Origin: Chromera velia | Lineage: Eukaryota > Sar > Chromeraceae | Length of the DNA: 26,979 bases | Assembly (NCBI GenBank): GCA_018398765.1 | Contig: JAHBMJ010001643.1 | Coordinates: 1 to 26,979 of the forward strand | Reading direction: 5' to 3' | The notes under the pieces: model-generated | Seen by the model: the letters and a program-made list of their open reading frames with translations, nothing else | Told to the model about the DNA's origin: nothing | The model's database searches: none | Shown: positions 9,925 to 20,165 of the stretch, one piece after another | Layout of the letters: each line of letters begins with the position of its first letter | Numbering within the stretch: position 1 is the first letter of the stretch | Position numbers and translations under genes: made by a program

Positions 9925-10687
9925 TTAGTATGTCTTGCCTGCTAAAAACCTACTTGGTATGATCTAGGGGGAAGAGAAATAAAAGTAAAAGGAAAGGAGA
10001 AAACAATTGAGGATGTAAGTAGATTTCGAGAAAAAGAAAATGACCTTGAAGTTTTAATGGGGATGTCCATACCTATTGAATAGAAAAGACTGTTGAATTC
10101 TATCATGAAAGAAAGAATGGAAGAAGGAATGAAAGAAGGAATGGAAGAAAGAACGGCAGAGCAAATGGAAGAAAGAATGAAAGAAGAGTTGGAAGAGACT
10201 CTTTCAGGGGCCTCGACCAGCCATGACATATCCGAGCAGAAGAGCCTCTTCCAGGGGCCTCATCAAAAACAAGGAAGAGGAAGAAAGAAAGGAAGAGAAG
10301 ATGGAAGGAAAAAGAAGAAAAATAAAGTGAAATAGATAGAGACCGACCAGAATGGAATACAGAAAACGGAAGAGGGAAAGGAAGAGGTGTGGGAAGGAAT
10401 AGGGGTAAAATCAATACAGAGGAAAGTAATTATGGAAGTTCTTATGAAAGAGCAAAAAGCGAAAGACTTGGATTTTTGGAAGAGCAAACGGAAGAAGATG
10501 TTAAAAATCAAATTTGATCTTGTCATTTTATCAGACCCATCTCAGATAAAGGACTTCCGACATCTATTCTCCAGCCTTTGAGAAAACTCCTGAGAAGTGA
10601 ATCTCGAGTGACTTTAGTCTTCTAGCTACCCTACCTTCAGCAAAACGCTGCTAGAGTTTTGGAGTCAGATAAGAAGTCCGCTACACA

Positions 10688-10705
10688 TGGTGATTTGCCA
10701 GCTTC
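10688..10705 (+). other. Candidate primer binding site
   Basis: TGGTGATTTGCC starts 2 nt after the 5' LTR end. Retroelement primer sites begin TGG, the complement of the tRNA CCA end, at this distance. The matching tRNA was not identified. Confidence 0.4.
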
Positions 10706-10772
10706 AAGCTTCTACTGTTCTAATAGCAAGCAGCCTTCTGTCTTTGGAAAAAACCGTCTCCAGACAGAAACA

Positions 10773-11030
10773 GACCGTGAAACGCTGTCCAATTTCCGGA
10801 TAGACACGTCTTTCCTTGTTTTTACTCAGAATCCCATCCGAACCAGAGTGCATCGTGAAGCGCTGTCCAATTTCCGGCCAGACAGACACGTCTTTTCTTG
10901 TCTTTGCCAAGAATTTCATCCAAACCAGACTGTACCGTGAAGCGCTGCCCAATTTTTGGACAGACGCGTGTTTTTTTACCTCTGCCAGAATCATTTCCAG
11001 AAAAAACCATACCGTGAAGCACCGCTTAGT
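10773..11030 (+). repeat. Tandem repeat of about 80 bp, four units
   Basis: Units share CCGTGAAGCGCTGTCCAATT followed by TTCCGG..CAGACACGTCTTT and an AGAATTCCATC-like segment. They begin near 10777, 10853, 10937 and 11012, with increasing drift in the last one. They lie in the 5' internal region of the LTR element, where a structured leader is common. Overlapping open frames on both strands are by-products. Confidence 0.65.
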
Positions 11031-11160
11031 TCTTTGATAGAGAGATAAGGCATGCGTTTCTTGAGGCACGAATAGAAGGACTTTCAGCTAGACTTTCAGT
11101 CGCGACTAAAAGTACATCGATCCCATCGTTAGTCATAGGGTGAACGACCCCGTTGCCAAA

Positions 11161-11619
11161 ATGTCATCGCACTCCCAACCGCCGTATTTCGTGTACCAGA
11201 GGGTAGCAAACCCGACTGAAGAGGACCTTGAAGCGGCATTCCAGTGGGGACAACGCTCTCCCACGTCACTCTCCGTAAGTGATTCCTCATAGTCGGCCCC
11301 AGCTACCAAAGAGGCCTAGAGTGGCAACCACACTCAGCACGGTCTGCATTCCTAATCTAAAGGCACCGAAAACAACGACCCTGCCCCTGGAAACCCAAAC
11401 AGAAGACACGTAAACCCCCAGACAGGAAATTCTGTCTAGCACCGTCCTATCGGAGACAACCAAGGACCGCTCTTGCCCCTTCTACCTCGAGGAAACCTGC
11501 AAAACACGGCCTCATCTGAAGATTCAGGGAGCCCACGCACAGATAATACCGAAGAAGACGACGCACAAAGCTTCCTGCCACTACCGAAATACAACAGTTA
11601 CTTTCCATACGACCATCTG
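11161..11619 (+). CDS. Possible two-exon gene inside the LTR element
   Basis: ATG at 11161 opens a short frame (MSSHSQPPYFVYQRV...) that reaches a GTAAGT donor at 11275 in phase 0. A frame in phase begins after a TAG acceptor at 11437-11439 and ends at a second GTAAGT donor at 11620. It encodes an acidic, Ser/Thr/Pro-rich segment (NTEEDDAQSFLPLPKYN). The position after the 5' LTR is where gag would lie, but no gag motif is visible and no later exon was found. Weak call. Confidence 0.3.
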
Positions 11620-11639
11620 GTAAGTAGTGAACCAACCGT

Positions 11640-12130
11640 ATACACCTCTGAAAATACTCGAGTAATGGCCTTCCACCAGCACTGTTCATCCGTCCACATC
11701 AGATCGTTTTCCCAAGTCTCTGTACAAACAATGCATACGCCATCTTTATGGGTTGATCAACATATACTTTCCTGTCACAGATGATACACAAGCCATGGTG
11801 CAGCCATCCTAAAGGCAGAGGACTGACTGGATGTGCCCATATATGCCCCACAGAATACTTGACCGAGAGGCTCTCACTTGAACTATCTGTCTGTCTACAT
11901 TAGATCGTTTTCTCACGTCTCTGAATTAACTAACCACACATGCCGTCTCCAGGTTGTCAGTCGGCGTATACCTCCTACTTATAGATGGAAAAGAAGCCAT
12001 GATAACCGCATCCTTAGGGCATAAGGCTGACCAGATGTGTCTTCCAGAATACTAAAGCGAGAGTTGTGCATTCGCCATACCCATCCGTCTACATCAGACC
12101 GTTTTCCATGAGTAAAAACGATCGAATCCG
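11640..12130 (+). repeat. Degenerate tandem repeat of about 200 bp
   Basis: The motif TC(C/T)ACATCAGATCGTTTTC occurs near 11693, 11896 and 12091. Between them, related segments recur, such as GAATACTTGACCGAGAGG and GAATACTAAAGCGAGAG. Three units are recognisable. Confidence 0.55.
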
Positions 12131-12424
12131 TGTTCACACAGTCGAGAACGAGGTCCAAGGAGCAACTTTGCACCGTCAAATGGCCCCAGTTATGGGCCCA
12201 GTAACCAAAACAAACAAATAGTCAGAAAACCAGTAAGTGAAGGATGTGGGCAACAGAACAATAAAAGAGGAAAGGTGAGAGAAGGATGGGAGTGGTAAGG
12301 GAAGTAGTGAGAGGTATGGGAGATAGGAGGATATATGAGAAGTGATGGAACAAAACACAACAAAATAGAACTCCAACATGCGCAGAGGTAGATATATGGG
12401 CAGAAACGACATAACCTGATGGAA

Positions 12425-12580
12425 TCAAACGATCGAGTGTGAGGGCTCAGAAATGAGTGAGAGGGCTCGTTTTATAGAGAGACAAGTGGGATGACCTGAT
12501 CTCTATTGAAAACAAAGAAACAAAAGCAAACGAGCGTGAGGGCTCAGAAGCAAGTGTGAGGGCTCGTTTCCCTGAAGGAA
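12425..12580 (+). repeat. Repeated GTGAGGGCTC motifs bracketed by AAACGAG/CTCGTTT
   Basis: Two copies of a roughly 40-bp unit (12428-12470 and 12528-12572) each contain GTGAGGGCTCAGAA, then GTGAGGGCTCG or GAGAGGGCTCG, and end in CTCGTTT. The second starts AAACGAG, so it can fold. No gene is supported from 11640 to 12975. Confidence 0.45.
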
Positions 12581-12975
12581 AGTGAAGACGTCATCTTATT
12601 TCAGAAGTGCAGAGCATGAAAAATCTAGAGATGAGAGACTGTGTTGACCTGAAAAAAGGCTAACAACTCTTTATGTCCTGACAGAAAAGTCTGCACACAA
12701 TTACATGACACACAGGAAGATGAAGTGTTATCTAGTGCACTCGAAAGGTGAAGTCTGGCCAGACAAAAACATGTGTGCGAAAGAACCAGGAGTGAATGTT
12801 TATGGTAGGAAACAGTAGTTCCAGACATATGGCCGGATACATAAGCAATCACCATGGGTATAAAATACATGTCTGTATGGAAACGTTCTTTCAATGACAG
12901 GTACGTGAGTACTGAGGCTTACTGACTTGTGGGGGGGCCCACCCACGACCAGTAAACCGAAAGGAAAGCTACCTC

Positions 12976-13422
12976 ATGAAAAAAGAAGTGAAGGTATGTG
13001 ACGCCAGCACCCCGGTAGGGGAGTGCTGCTGGTGTATGAATCCCTGTGTTCCTCTTATGTGTGTTCTAGGAAGATGTGTTAATTTTAGATGCAGGAATGA
13101 GCGCCCACAAGCACATGACGCAAAGTATTCCAGAGCTACCAACCTACTGATATCAAATTACAGACGATCGCTGAAGAAGCCATATAAGAAGGGGGAACAG
13201 GCCAATCACTACGTAGACGTGCTACGTAGAGAGCGTGCCTCATTTCATGCTCAGTCTGCTTCTCTCCCATGGATTATTCACCCCCTCGTAATCTGCTATG
13301 TACGCTGCTGTCTGTTATTCACTCTTGCAGCAAGAATGATCACACGCGCAGTGAAAAAGAATGCAGCAGAACAGGAAATAAGAGCTAGAGCGCCCATCCA
13401 ACTAAATGACAGTCTTGCATAA
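12976..13422 (+). CDS. Unrecognised open frame of 148 codons in the LTR element
   Basis: The frame has a Cys-rich start (CCWCMNPCVPLMCVLGRC), a basic middle (NYRRSLKKPYKKGEQ) and a hydrophobic segment near residues 100-118 (HPLVICYVRCCLLFTLAA). A GTATGT donor-like site lies after its first six codons and a strong hairpin (13004-13032, CCAGCAC-CCC-ggta-GGGG-AGTGCTGCTGG) lies inside it, so it may be non-coding. I do not assign a function. From 13423 to 14470 no gene is supported. Confidence 0.2.
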   Translation: MKKEVKVCDASTPVGECCWCMNPCVPLMCVLGRCVNFRCRNERPQAHDAKYSRATNLLISNYRRSLKKPYKKGEQANHYVDVLRRERASFHAQSASLPWIIHPLVICYVRCCLLFTLAARMITRAVKKNAAEQEIRARAPIQLNDSLA

Positions 13423-14470
13423 AAGAGATGGCTGACTCATGCAGTCTTGCACAAGTGGTCCATTCATCCAAAAATTCTGACAATGGCATGCAGACTGCAT
13501 CCTGAGAGAAAGTACAACATTTTGCACGTTCTGGGGAGGAGAATCAGTAGCATCCTTGAGTATACGAAGTGTTCCATTCATGTCTGAAGAGAACTAGGAC
13601 CGTCGTCACTATAAGGGAGAAGCTTCGTTGCGTGGCTGCGTTTTATCAGGCGCGTGCACATACAACGGCGTCGGGTGAAAGGAAGGGTCCAAAGACAAAA
13701 TTTGTATTATTTTGTATATCAAAAAAGGAAAGATGTGCTTGAATCATCTGCAGTCATATTCAAGAGTCTCAGAAACTCAACCTGGCTGTGCGGTAGACAG
13801 GCAATTGTTCTGTCTAAAGCAAGAACACTGCATAACAATCTGTTTGTGAAGCAGTGAGAATCAAAAAGATAAAGGGTATGTAGAAGGCTACATGCGTTGG
13901 CGTCTCTGGCTGTTTTGTCTTCAGACTGAGCCCGCTGTTAAAACAGCTGCACCACGAGGCCGCCTCAAGGTCAAAAAGGAAAAATATAGAGTTTTCATAT
14001 TTTTAGGTATGCGTGCAGTGCAAAATGTCTGTAACAAGTCTGCAGGCCGCCTGAAGATCGGAAGTGATAGAGAGGAAGACATGCGGTCTATATAGCATGC
14101 GGTCAGATGACGGCGGCATCACTGAATTTCGTTCTTTCTATTCCTTTATGTCTTCTCCCTCATGTCTCTCTTCTTTATCTCCTCCCTCGTTCTAACTCTT
14201 ATTCTTCCGGCCGACAGAAATCTTCACGTTCGTTCTGTCATGTATAATATCGGTCGTGCTTATTTCTACAGAAGTGTTTCTCTCTGCATGGTCTGTATGA
14301 GGCACTGCAGGAGGGAGATCGAAGTTACGTATTTCGCTGAGTTGTCTTTTCCCATGCGTTTTTATTTTTTTTTTTTCTTCCCGAACGATCCGTTGTCAAA
14401 GAAATATAAAAAAAAGAAGGGAGAATGTGTTACGGGGAGTGAAGAGAAGAGCGCGTGGATAGCGCTCTTA

Positions 14471-14485
14471 TAAGAAGGGGGAATG
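14471..14485 (+). other. Polypurine tract
   Basis: TAAGAAGGGGGAATG lies immediately before the TG of the 3' LTR, the expected plus-strand priming site. Confidence 0.65.
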
Positions 14486-15289
14486 TGTTACGGACTCCCA
14501 AGTAGGCTGTGGTAGCAGAATATAACTTCTTAGTATGTCTTGCTTGCTAAAGGCCTACTTGGTATGATCTAAGGGGAAGAGAAATAAAAGTGAAAAGAAA
14601 GGAGAAAATAATTGAGGATGTAAGTAGATCTCGAGAAAAAGAAAATGACCTTGAAGTTTTAATGGGGATGTCCATACCTATTGAATAGAAAAGACTGTTG
14701 AATTTTATCATGGAAGAAAGAATGGAAGAAGAATGAAAGAAGGAATGGAAGAAGGAACGGTAGAGCAAATGGAAGAAAGAATGAAAGAAGAGTTGGAAAA
14801 GGCTCTTTCAGGGGCCTCGACCGGCCACGGCATGTCCGAGCAGAAGAGCCTCTTCCAGGGGCCTCGTCAAAAACAAGGAAGAGGAAGAAAGAAAGGAAGA
14901 GAAGATGGAAGGAAAAAGAAGAAAAATAAAATGAAGTAGATAGAGACCGACCAGAATGGAATACAGAAAACGGAAGAGGGAAAAGAAGAGGTGTTGGAAG
15001 GAATAGGGGTAAAATCAATACAGAGGAAAGTAATTATGGAAGTTCTTATGAAAGAGCGAAAAGCGAAAGACTTAGATTTTTGGAAGAGCAAACGGAAGGA
15101 GATGTTGAAAATCAAATTTGATCTTGTCATTTCGTCAGACCCATCTCAGATAGAGGACTTCCGACATCCATTCTCCAGCCTGTGAGAAAACTCCTGAGAA
15201 GTGAATCTTGAGTGACTTTAGTCTCTTAGCTACCCTACCTTCAGCAAAACGCTGCTAGAGTTCCGGAGTTAGATAAAAAGTCCGCTACA
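14486..15289 (+). repeat. 3' LTR, 804 bp
   Basis: It is uninterrupted, begins TGTTACGGACT and ends AGTCCGCTACA. It contains an AAGTAGGC...GCCTACTT inverted pair near its start. A purine-rich segment encodes the same charged frame as the 5' LTR, including an in-frame TAG at the same place (NK(V/M)K-stop-IETDQNG). Confidence 0.85.
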
Positions 15290-15293
15290 CTTA

Positions 15294-15868
15294 GACAGCA
15301 TGTTTTTACTTCTTTTTACCTTTATTTTCAATTGTTTGGTCTTCGTCCCTTTTTCTAAATAAAACATTAACTTTTTTGCAGCTTTTCTATTATTTTCTAT
15401 CATTTTTCGATACTTTTTCATACTTCTTTTATTTCATTTTCTAATACTTTTGACAATACTTTCTTATACTTTTTCTATCATTTTGGAATTAATTTTTTCT
15501 TTCATCAATCACTTTCTTTTAGTTCTATGTATTTTTTTATGTCTAGACTAGCTTTATGTCTAGACTAGCACATAGTATGCGTTTCTCTTTTGGGTTTGGG
15601 GTTCTACGCCTAAATACTAGCATATAGCATGCGTCGGTCCTTTTCTTAACTATAGGAACTCTAGCAGGAACTATAGAAAACTTACGCAACGCGGAAGGTG
15701 GTTATACAGATGTGCATGGACCAATTAGAAGGGTCTGAAATTTTTGAGCCGGTTAAGCCGGTTCGCGCGATTCCGGTGGCTCCCAGGGCCCAGAAAGGTA
15801 CCAAATTGGTCCCTAGAGGCCGCTGAGTGCGTTGGTAGGTTATGGTTCAGAAAAGTACCTCCAGACTA
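15294..15868. other. T-rich spacer, then small inverted repeat
   Basis: No gene is seen. From 15300 to 15550 the sequence is a degenerate run of TACTTTT/TATCATTTT units. GGACCAATT (15718-15726) is mirrored by AATTGGTCC (15804-15812), enclosing GCCGGTTAAGCCGGTT; it could be a tiny hairpin element. Confidence 0.35.
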
Positions 15869-15999
15869 GGGCTCCAATAGGGCTCCGCCGGGGCTCCAAT
15901 AGGGCTTTGCCAGGGCTCTAATAGGGCTCCGCCGGGGCTCCAATAGGGCTTCGCCAGGGCTCCAATAGGGCTCCGCTGGGGCTCCAATAGGGCTCCACC
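15869..15999. repeat. 22-bp GC-rich minisatellite, about six units
   Basis: The unit is GGGGCTCCAATAGGGCTCCGCC with variants (TTTGCCA, TTCGCCA, TCCGCTG). On the minus strand it keeps an open frame encoding repeats of EPYWSPG-like peptides, which I regard as incidental. It is followed by CATGCATG-rich sequence to about 16085. Confidence 0.8.
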
Positions 16000-16201
16000 T
16001 CGCAGTTGTATGCATGCATGCCAGGGTCTTGGGCCGCGGGTGCATGCATCGCGAGTGACTGCCATGCATACATGCATGCACGCGTATGCTAGCAGGCTGA
16101 AAAACTGTTCGACCCCAATTTAGGGCTTTTTCACTGCCTGTCCCTCACTTGAATCCCTTTGTTCTTTACGCGTCTCTCGTTTTCTTCGGAAACTTTGAAC
16201 G

Positions 16202-16664
16202 ATGACTGGTTGCGCTTCAGATGGGGTGAACGGAGACGCCCTCTGGAAAAAGTTCTGGGAGATGATTGATGGATCGGCTAGTGGATCGGCTTCTGATGGG
16301 GTGCCACTGGACGGAGACGCCCTCTGGTAAAAGTTCTCGGACATGGTTGATGGAGATGACTCTGCACTGGCGGTGCACGGGGAGGACTCAGGTATTGGCG
16401 AAGAAAGAGATGTTCCGGGGGTTTGAACACCCTCTGACGGTCACCAAGTGGAACCTGCAAAAGGAGACCGCGACAGAGAGACAGAGACGGGAAGTGATTG
16501 TCCCTTTGAGTGGCTGAATGAGGAGGAGATTGACAAAGATCTAGTATACCAAGAAGATGAAGATATAGTGTGGGGAGCTGAAGCTACGGAAGGTGAAGGG
16601 GCAGAAGGTGAAGGGGCTGAAGCTATGGAAGGTGAAGGTTAGTATGAGTACAAGTGATGCATTG

Positions 16665-16701
<37 letters not shown>

Positions 16702-17354
16702 ATGCGTGTGTATGTGTGTGTGTGTCCCCCGATGATGACAGTGGTGTGTTTGCCACAGTCGGAGGGGGGCACGCAGACATGGAGGCACTCCAGTTCCCCT
16801 GCCCCTTCCCCTTCCCCTTTCCCTTTCCCTTTCCCTTTCCTTTCTCTTCCCTTCCTCCCTTCCTTCCTCCCTCCCTTCCTTCTTCCCTTCCCTTCCCTTC
16901 CCTTCCCTTCCCTTCCCTCCCCTTCCTTTCCCTTCCCTTCCCTTCCCTTCCCTTCCCTTCCCTTCCTCCCTCCCTTCCTTCTTCCCTTCCTTCCTTCTTC
17001 CCTTCCTTCCTTCCTTTTTCCCTCCTTCGCTCCTTCCTTCTTCCTTTTCTTTTTTTCTTTTAAATTAGTCTTTTGTTCTGTTCCTTCTCCTTTCTGCAGA
17101 TTCTCCACTGAAGCGCCGCCGCGCTGAACTGGATATTAGCCCTGAGGCCATTGCAAAGGAATTGAGGAAAGCGCGACGCCGCCACCAGGCGAACACTCGT
17201 ATGGAGAAAGGGTGTATGCCAATTCTTCCAGACGATCCGGAAATCGCGGCTCTTTTTTCCGACAACGAAAAGGCTAAAAGGTTTTTGCAAGTCAGTGCAT
17301 GGATATAAGTGTGTGTGTGTATGTATATGTGTGTATGTGTATGTGTGTGTGTGC

Positions 17355-17419
<65 letters not shown>

Positions 17420-17475
17420 CTAGTATGTGTTTGTATATGTGTGTTTGTATGTGTGTGTATGTGTGTGTTTGAATT

Positions 17476-17525
<50 letters not shown>

Positions 17526-18465
17526 TCTATGTGTACAGGACCTCCGTTTGATTAGAGATGAAAAGTGCGGCAAGGATTGGATTTGTGAGGGAAATACTGA
17601 AGAAGGGAGGGGTCACGCCCCGCACAAAATGACCTGGTCTGAGTCGGCTCAAAAATTCAGATGCCAAGTTAGGGTCGGCACCGATGGAGAGCGCTGCAAC
17701 TCCTATCGGTCAGTCCTTACGGGCACCCCATTTGAAAATTTACACTTTTCTTTTAAGAATGTGCTCTGGCTTGCATACTTGTGGTTGGCACGCGTGCCCA
17801 TGCTCTCTCTCAAAGTTCTCTGCCCAGGTGGAGATGCAACCCTTGCTAGTTGGACGAGGACGTTTTTTAGTGTTGTGACACAAGTAGCCTCCATAAATGG
17901 ATACCAAGGGAATAGAAGAAAGATTGGAGGGAGACGAGTGAACGGAAAGCGAATCATTGTAGAGGTAGACGAAAAGAAGTTCGGTAAAAGGAAGTTCAAT
18001 ATGGGACACAGGGTTGAGGGAGTCACATGCGTAGTGGGGATTGAAAGGATGGAGGACGGAGGCGACAACCCCCGTTGGTTTGCCTTTCCAATTGGCAATA
18101 AAAGTGCACAAACATTGTTCAATGCGCTTTTTGAACACGTCCATCCTGATTCAATTCTGCTCACTGATATGCTTGCATCTTATGACGCACCTGGGAGAGC
18201 TCTCTTTGATAGTCACTACCGAGTCTATCACAAGAGAGAGTTTGTAGATTTTGGCACAATTATTACGGAATCTTCCGAGGAGGCCGTTCATATTAATACT
18301 GTTGAAGGAAAGAATTCGGGTCTTGCTCGCATGATCCCAAAGCAAGCATACAATGAAAGCAAAATTTTTGATCACTTCCTTGCCATTCAGTGGAGACAAA
18401 ATAATTGGAAAGATATTTGGAGGGCGTTTTGGAGTGACTGGAAGGCTCAAGTGCGCTTTACGTAA
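16202..18465 (+). CDS. Merlin/IS1595 (ISXO2-like) DDE transposase, three exons
   Basis: Exon 1 is 16202-16637, exon 2 17100-17290, exon 3 17539-18465, joined in phase through donors GTTAGT and GTCAGT and acceptors CTGCAG and TACAG. Exon 2 is basic (SPLKRRRAELD, KARRRHQ). Exon 3 begins with a ribbon-like region (FRCQVRVGTDGERC) and TGTPFENLHFSFKN, typical of the N-terminal half of IS1595-type enzymes. The catalytic residues are in VEVDEKKFGKRKFN (first Asp), SILLTDMLASYDA (second Asp) and HINTVEGKNSG (Glu). Such enzymes cut and paste DNA, and the eukaryotic members are called Merlin. Exon 3 is intact to its TAA. Exon 1 holds a duplicated GDALWKKF/GDALW-stop-KF segment in which AAA has become TAA (16328-16330), and a TGA at 16424-16426. 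The copy may therefore be partly decayed or start further in, at the ATG at 16448. Inverted ends were not found. Confidence 0.85.
16638..17099 (+). repeat. Transposase intron 1: (CT)n, (TG)n and TTCC/CCCTTC repeats
   Basis: (CT)n occupies about 16665-16698, a short TG run follows, and about 16797-17062 is an almost pure pyrimidine tract of CCCTTC, TTCC and CTTT units. The tract ends in the CTTTCTGCAG acceptor. Long open frames on both strands here are translations of the repeat. Confidence 0.85.
17291..17538 (+). repeat. Transposase intron 2: (TG)n microsatellite
   Basis: After the GTCAGT donor the intron is almost entirely TG, TATG and TGTA units up to the GTGTACAG acceptor. Confidence 0.85.
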
Positions 18466-18479
18466 CGTAACACTCATGC

Positions 18480-19480
18480 TTTATGAAATATCTTAGACTC
18501 ATAAATTGTATGATAGCCTCTAGACCGATTAATAATGATGATATATGTATATTATTTATTAAATTAAGTAAAGATTTATATGGGCGTCGACGGGCGTACA
18601 TACTCTAAATTAAAGTAATGCGTAGAAAGCTAGTGACCATGTTTTATATAAGACTTGATCTTTTTTTTACTTAATCTAATTCTAATTAAAGTTAAGGGTC
18701 TAGTTAGCTGTTTAGGTTTGCAAAACTTATTGTAAGTTATTTGAAATGTTTAAAATATATAAACTGTAACACAAGCATAAAGATTTCTTATCACATTTCA
18801 GGATTGATCAATTAATTTGAAAAATAGGGTAAATGCTAGGGTGAATGCTTATGAATGTATCACTAGGTATTACTAGATATCTTATTTAAAATATTTAAAG
18901 TATATATACATCTAGATATATATAAGTACAAAGATTTTCCACGATTTTCTTTCACATTTCACGATTGACCAATTAACTTAAAAATCATGGTGAATGCATG
19001 TTCATCGACTAAATAGGTAGACATCTTATTTGAAATATTTAAAATGGTAGTGATAGTGATAATCGATGATAATAGCTGGCAAAGGGGCAATACAGCATTG
19101 TTCTAGACTCATGCATTGCATGATGGCCTATAGACCGATCAATAATAACAATAGCAAATTAAAGCATTGTTCTAGACTCATGCATTGCATGATGGCCTAT
19201 AGACCGATTAATAATAATAATAATGATGATGATGATGGTGATGATAATGATGAGGTTAACTAAGCTTGGGAGCCTTTGTGTTCCAATAGTGCATGGAGGG
19301 CAGTCTATGTTAATGCACTGGCAATTTATTATACAAAGATTTAGTATATATGGAAGCACAAAGATTTTGTATGACTGTACTATGATATTTCACGATTGAT
19401 TAATTAACTAGTAATCAATCTAGTAATCAATTAACTTGAAATTTAGAGTGAATGCTCATCCTTTCTTCTTAGTACTATAG
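18480..19480. repeat. AT-rich region with three degenerate repeats
   Basis: A unit with ACTCATGCATTGCATGATGG then CCTATAGACCGAT-TAATAATAA occurs near 18496, 19108 and 19178. A second unit (AAAGATTT...CACGATTGA-CCAATTAACTT...GTGAATGC) occurs near 18780, 18931 and 19337. A (TA)n run follows at 19501-19528. No gene is supported between 18466 and 19823. The region separates the convergent 3' ends of the transposase and the USP gene. Confidence 0.6.
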
Positions 19481-19491
19481 GTACCTTATTT

Positions 19492-19531
<40 letters not shown>

Positions 19532-19823
19532 GGTTGAATTGCTACTAAACTTTAGACTAAACTTTGTAAACTTTAATTGAAAACCAATGAATGACTCGCT
19601 AAGTGATGAATTCATTAGTCTTCTAGTTAGTCTTAAAGATAATTCATTAAAATCACTTTATTGATTCATAATAATATTAGTCAATCAACGATTCATTCAA
19701 AGTTTTCATAATGTTATCATAGTGATGACGACAGTGACTATATTAAGACATGTTCTAAAATGTTTTTTGATCTCACAGTGTTTGAAATTTAATGCATCTC
19801 ACAGTGTTTGAAAATCGACTGAA

Positions 19824-20115
19824 TTATTTTTCTTTGATTTTGAATGCCACAATGTACACATCCATCGAATCTGTCAGAACAAACCCATCATTATGTTTGA
19901 TCGGCTTGAGATCGTCTGCGTGGAAATATGTCCCCTCTCCGTCCACCTCGTCGTAGAACCAGCTGCACACACAGCTTGAGAATATACATTTACCTATACA
20001 TCACGCACTGCAAGACCAGAAGAAAGAAAAAAAGAAAGAAAGAAAGAAGGAAGGAAGGAAGGGAGGAAGGAAAGAAGGAAGGAAAGAAGGAAGGAAGGAA
20101 GGAAAGAAACACATG

Positions 20116-20165
<50 letters not shown>

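Larger units (their letters stand above)
7874..10685 (+). repeat. 5' LTR, interrupted (7874-7924 and 9925-10685)
   Basis: Its first 51 bases match the start of the right LTR. The match resumes at TTAGTATGTCTTGC (9925) and continues to the AGTCCGCTACA end. The gap is filled by a separate insertion. A purine-rich stretch in it (about 10090-10560) encodes a highly charged open frame shared with the other LTR. Confidence 0.8.
7874..15289 (+). mobile_element. LTR retroelement, probably non-autonomous, with nested insertion
   Basis: The two ends carry a long direct repeat of about 0.8 kb that begins TGTTACGGACT and ends AGTCCGCTACA, the TG...CA ends with short inverted repeats expected of LTRs. 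CTTA flanks the element on both sides (7870-7873 and 15290-15293), consistent with a 4-bp target duplication. A purine tract precedes the right LTR and a TGG-starting primer-site candidate follows the left one, which sets the orientation. The internal region (10686-14485) has tandem repeats and a possible small spliced gene. I see no reverse transcriptase, integrase or RNase H motif, so it would depend on a partner. The left LTR is split by a 2-kb insertion. Confidence 0.8.

Noticed and set aside
14486-15289. Stand-alone DNA transposon with TGTTACGGACT inverted ends
   Set aside because: A second copy in the same orientation, the adjacent polypurine tract and the CTTA duplication at the outer edges fit an LTR better.
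16541-17551. Long open frames of Pro/Leu/Ser, Glu/Lys/Arg or Cys/Val repeats
   Set aside because: They are translations of CCCTTC, TTCC and TG microsatellites inside introns.
17703-18477. Minus-strand open frames across the transposase exon
   Set aside because: They are antisense to the DDE transposase and lack any motif.
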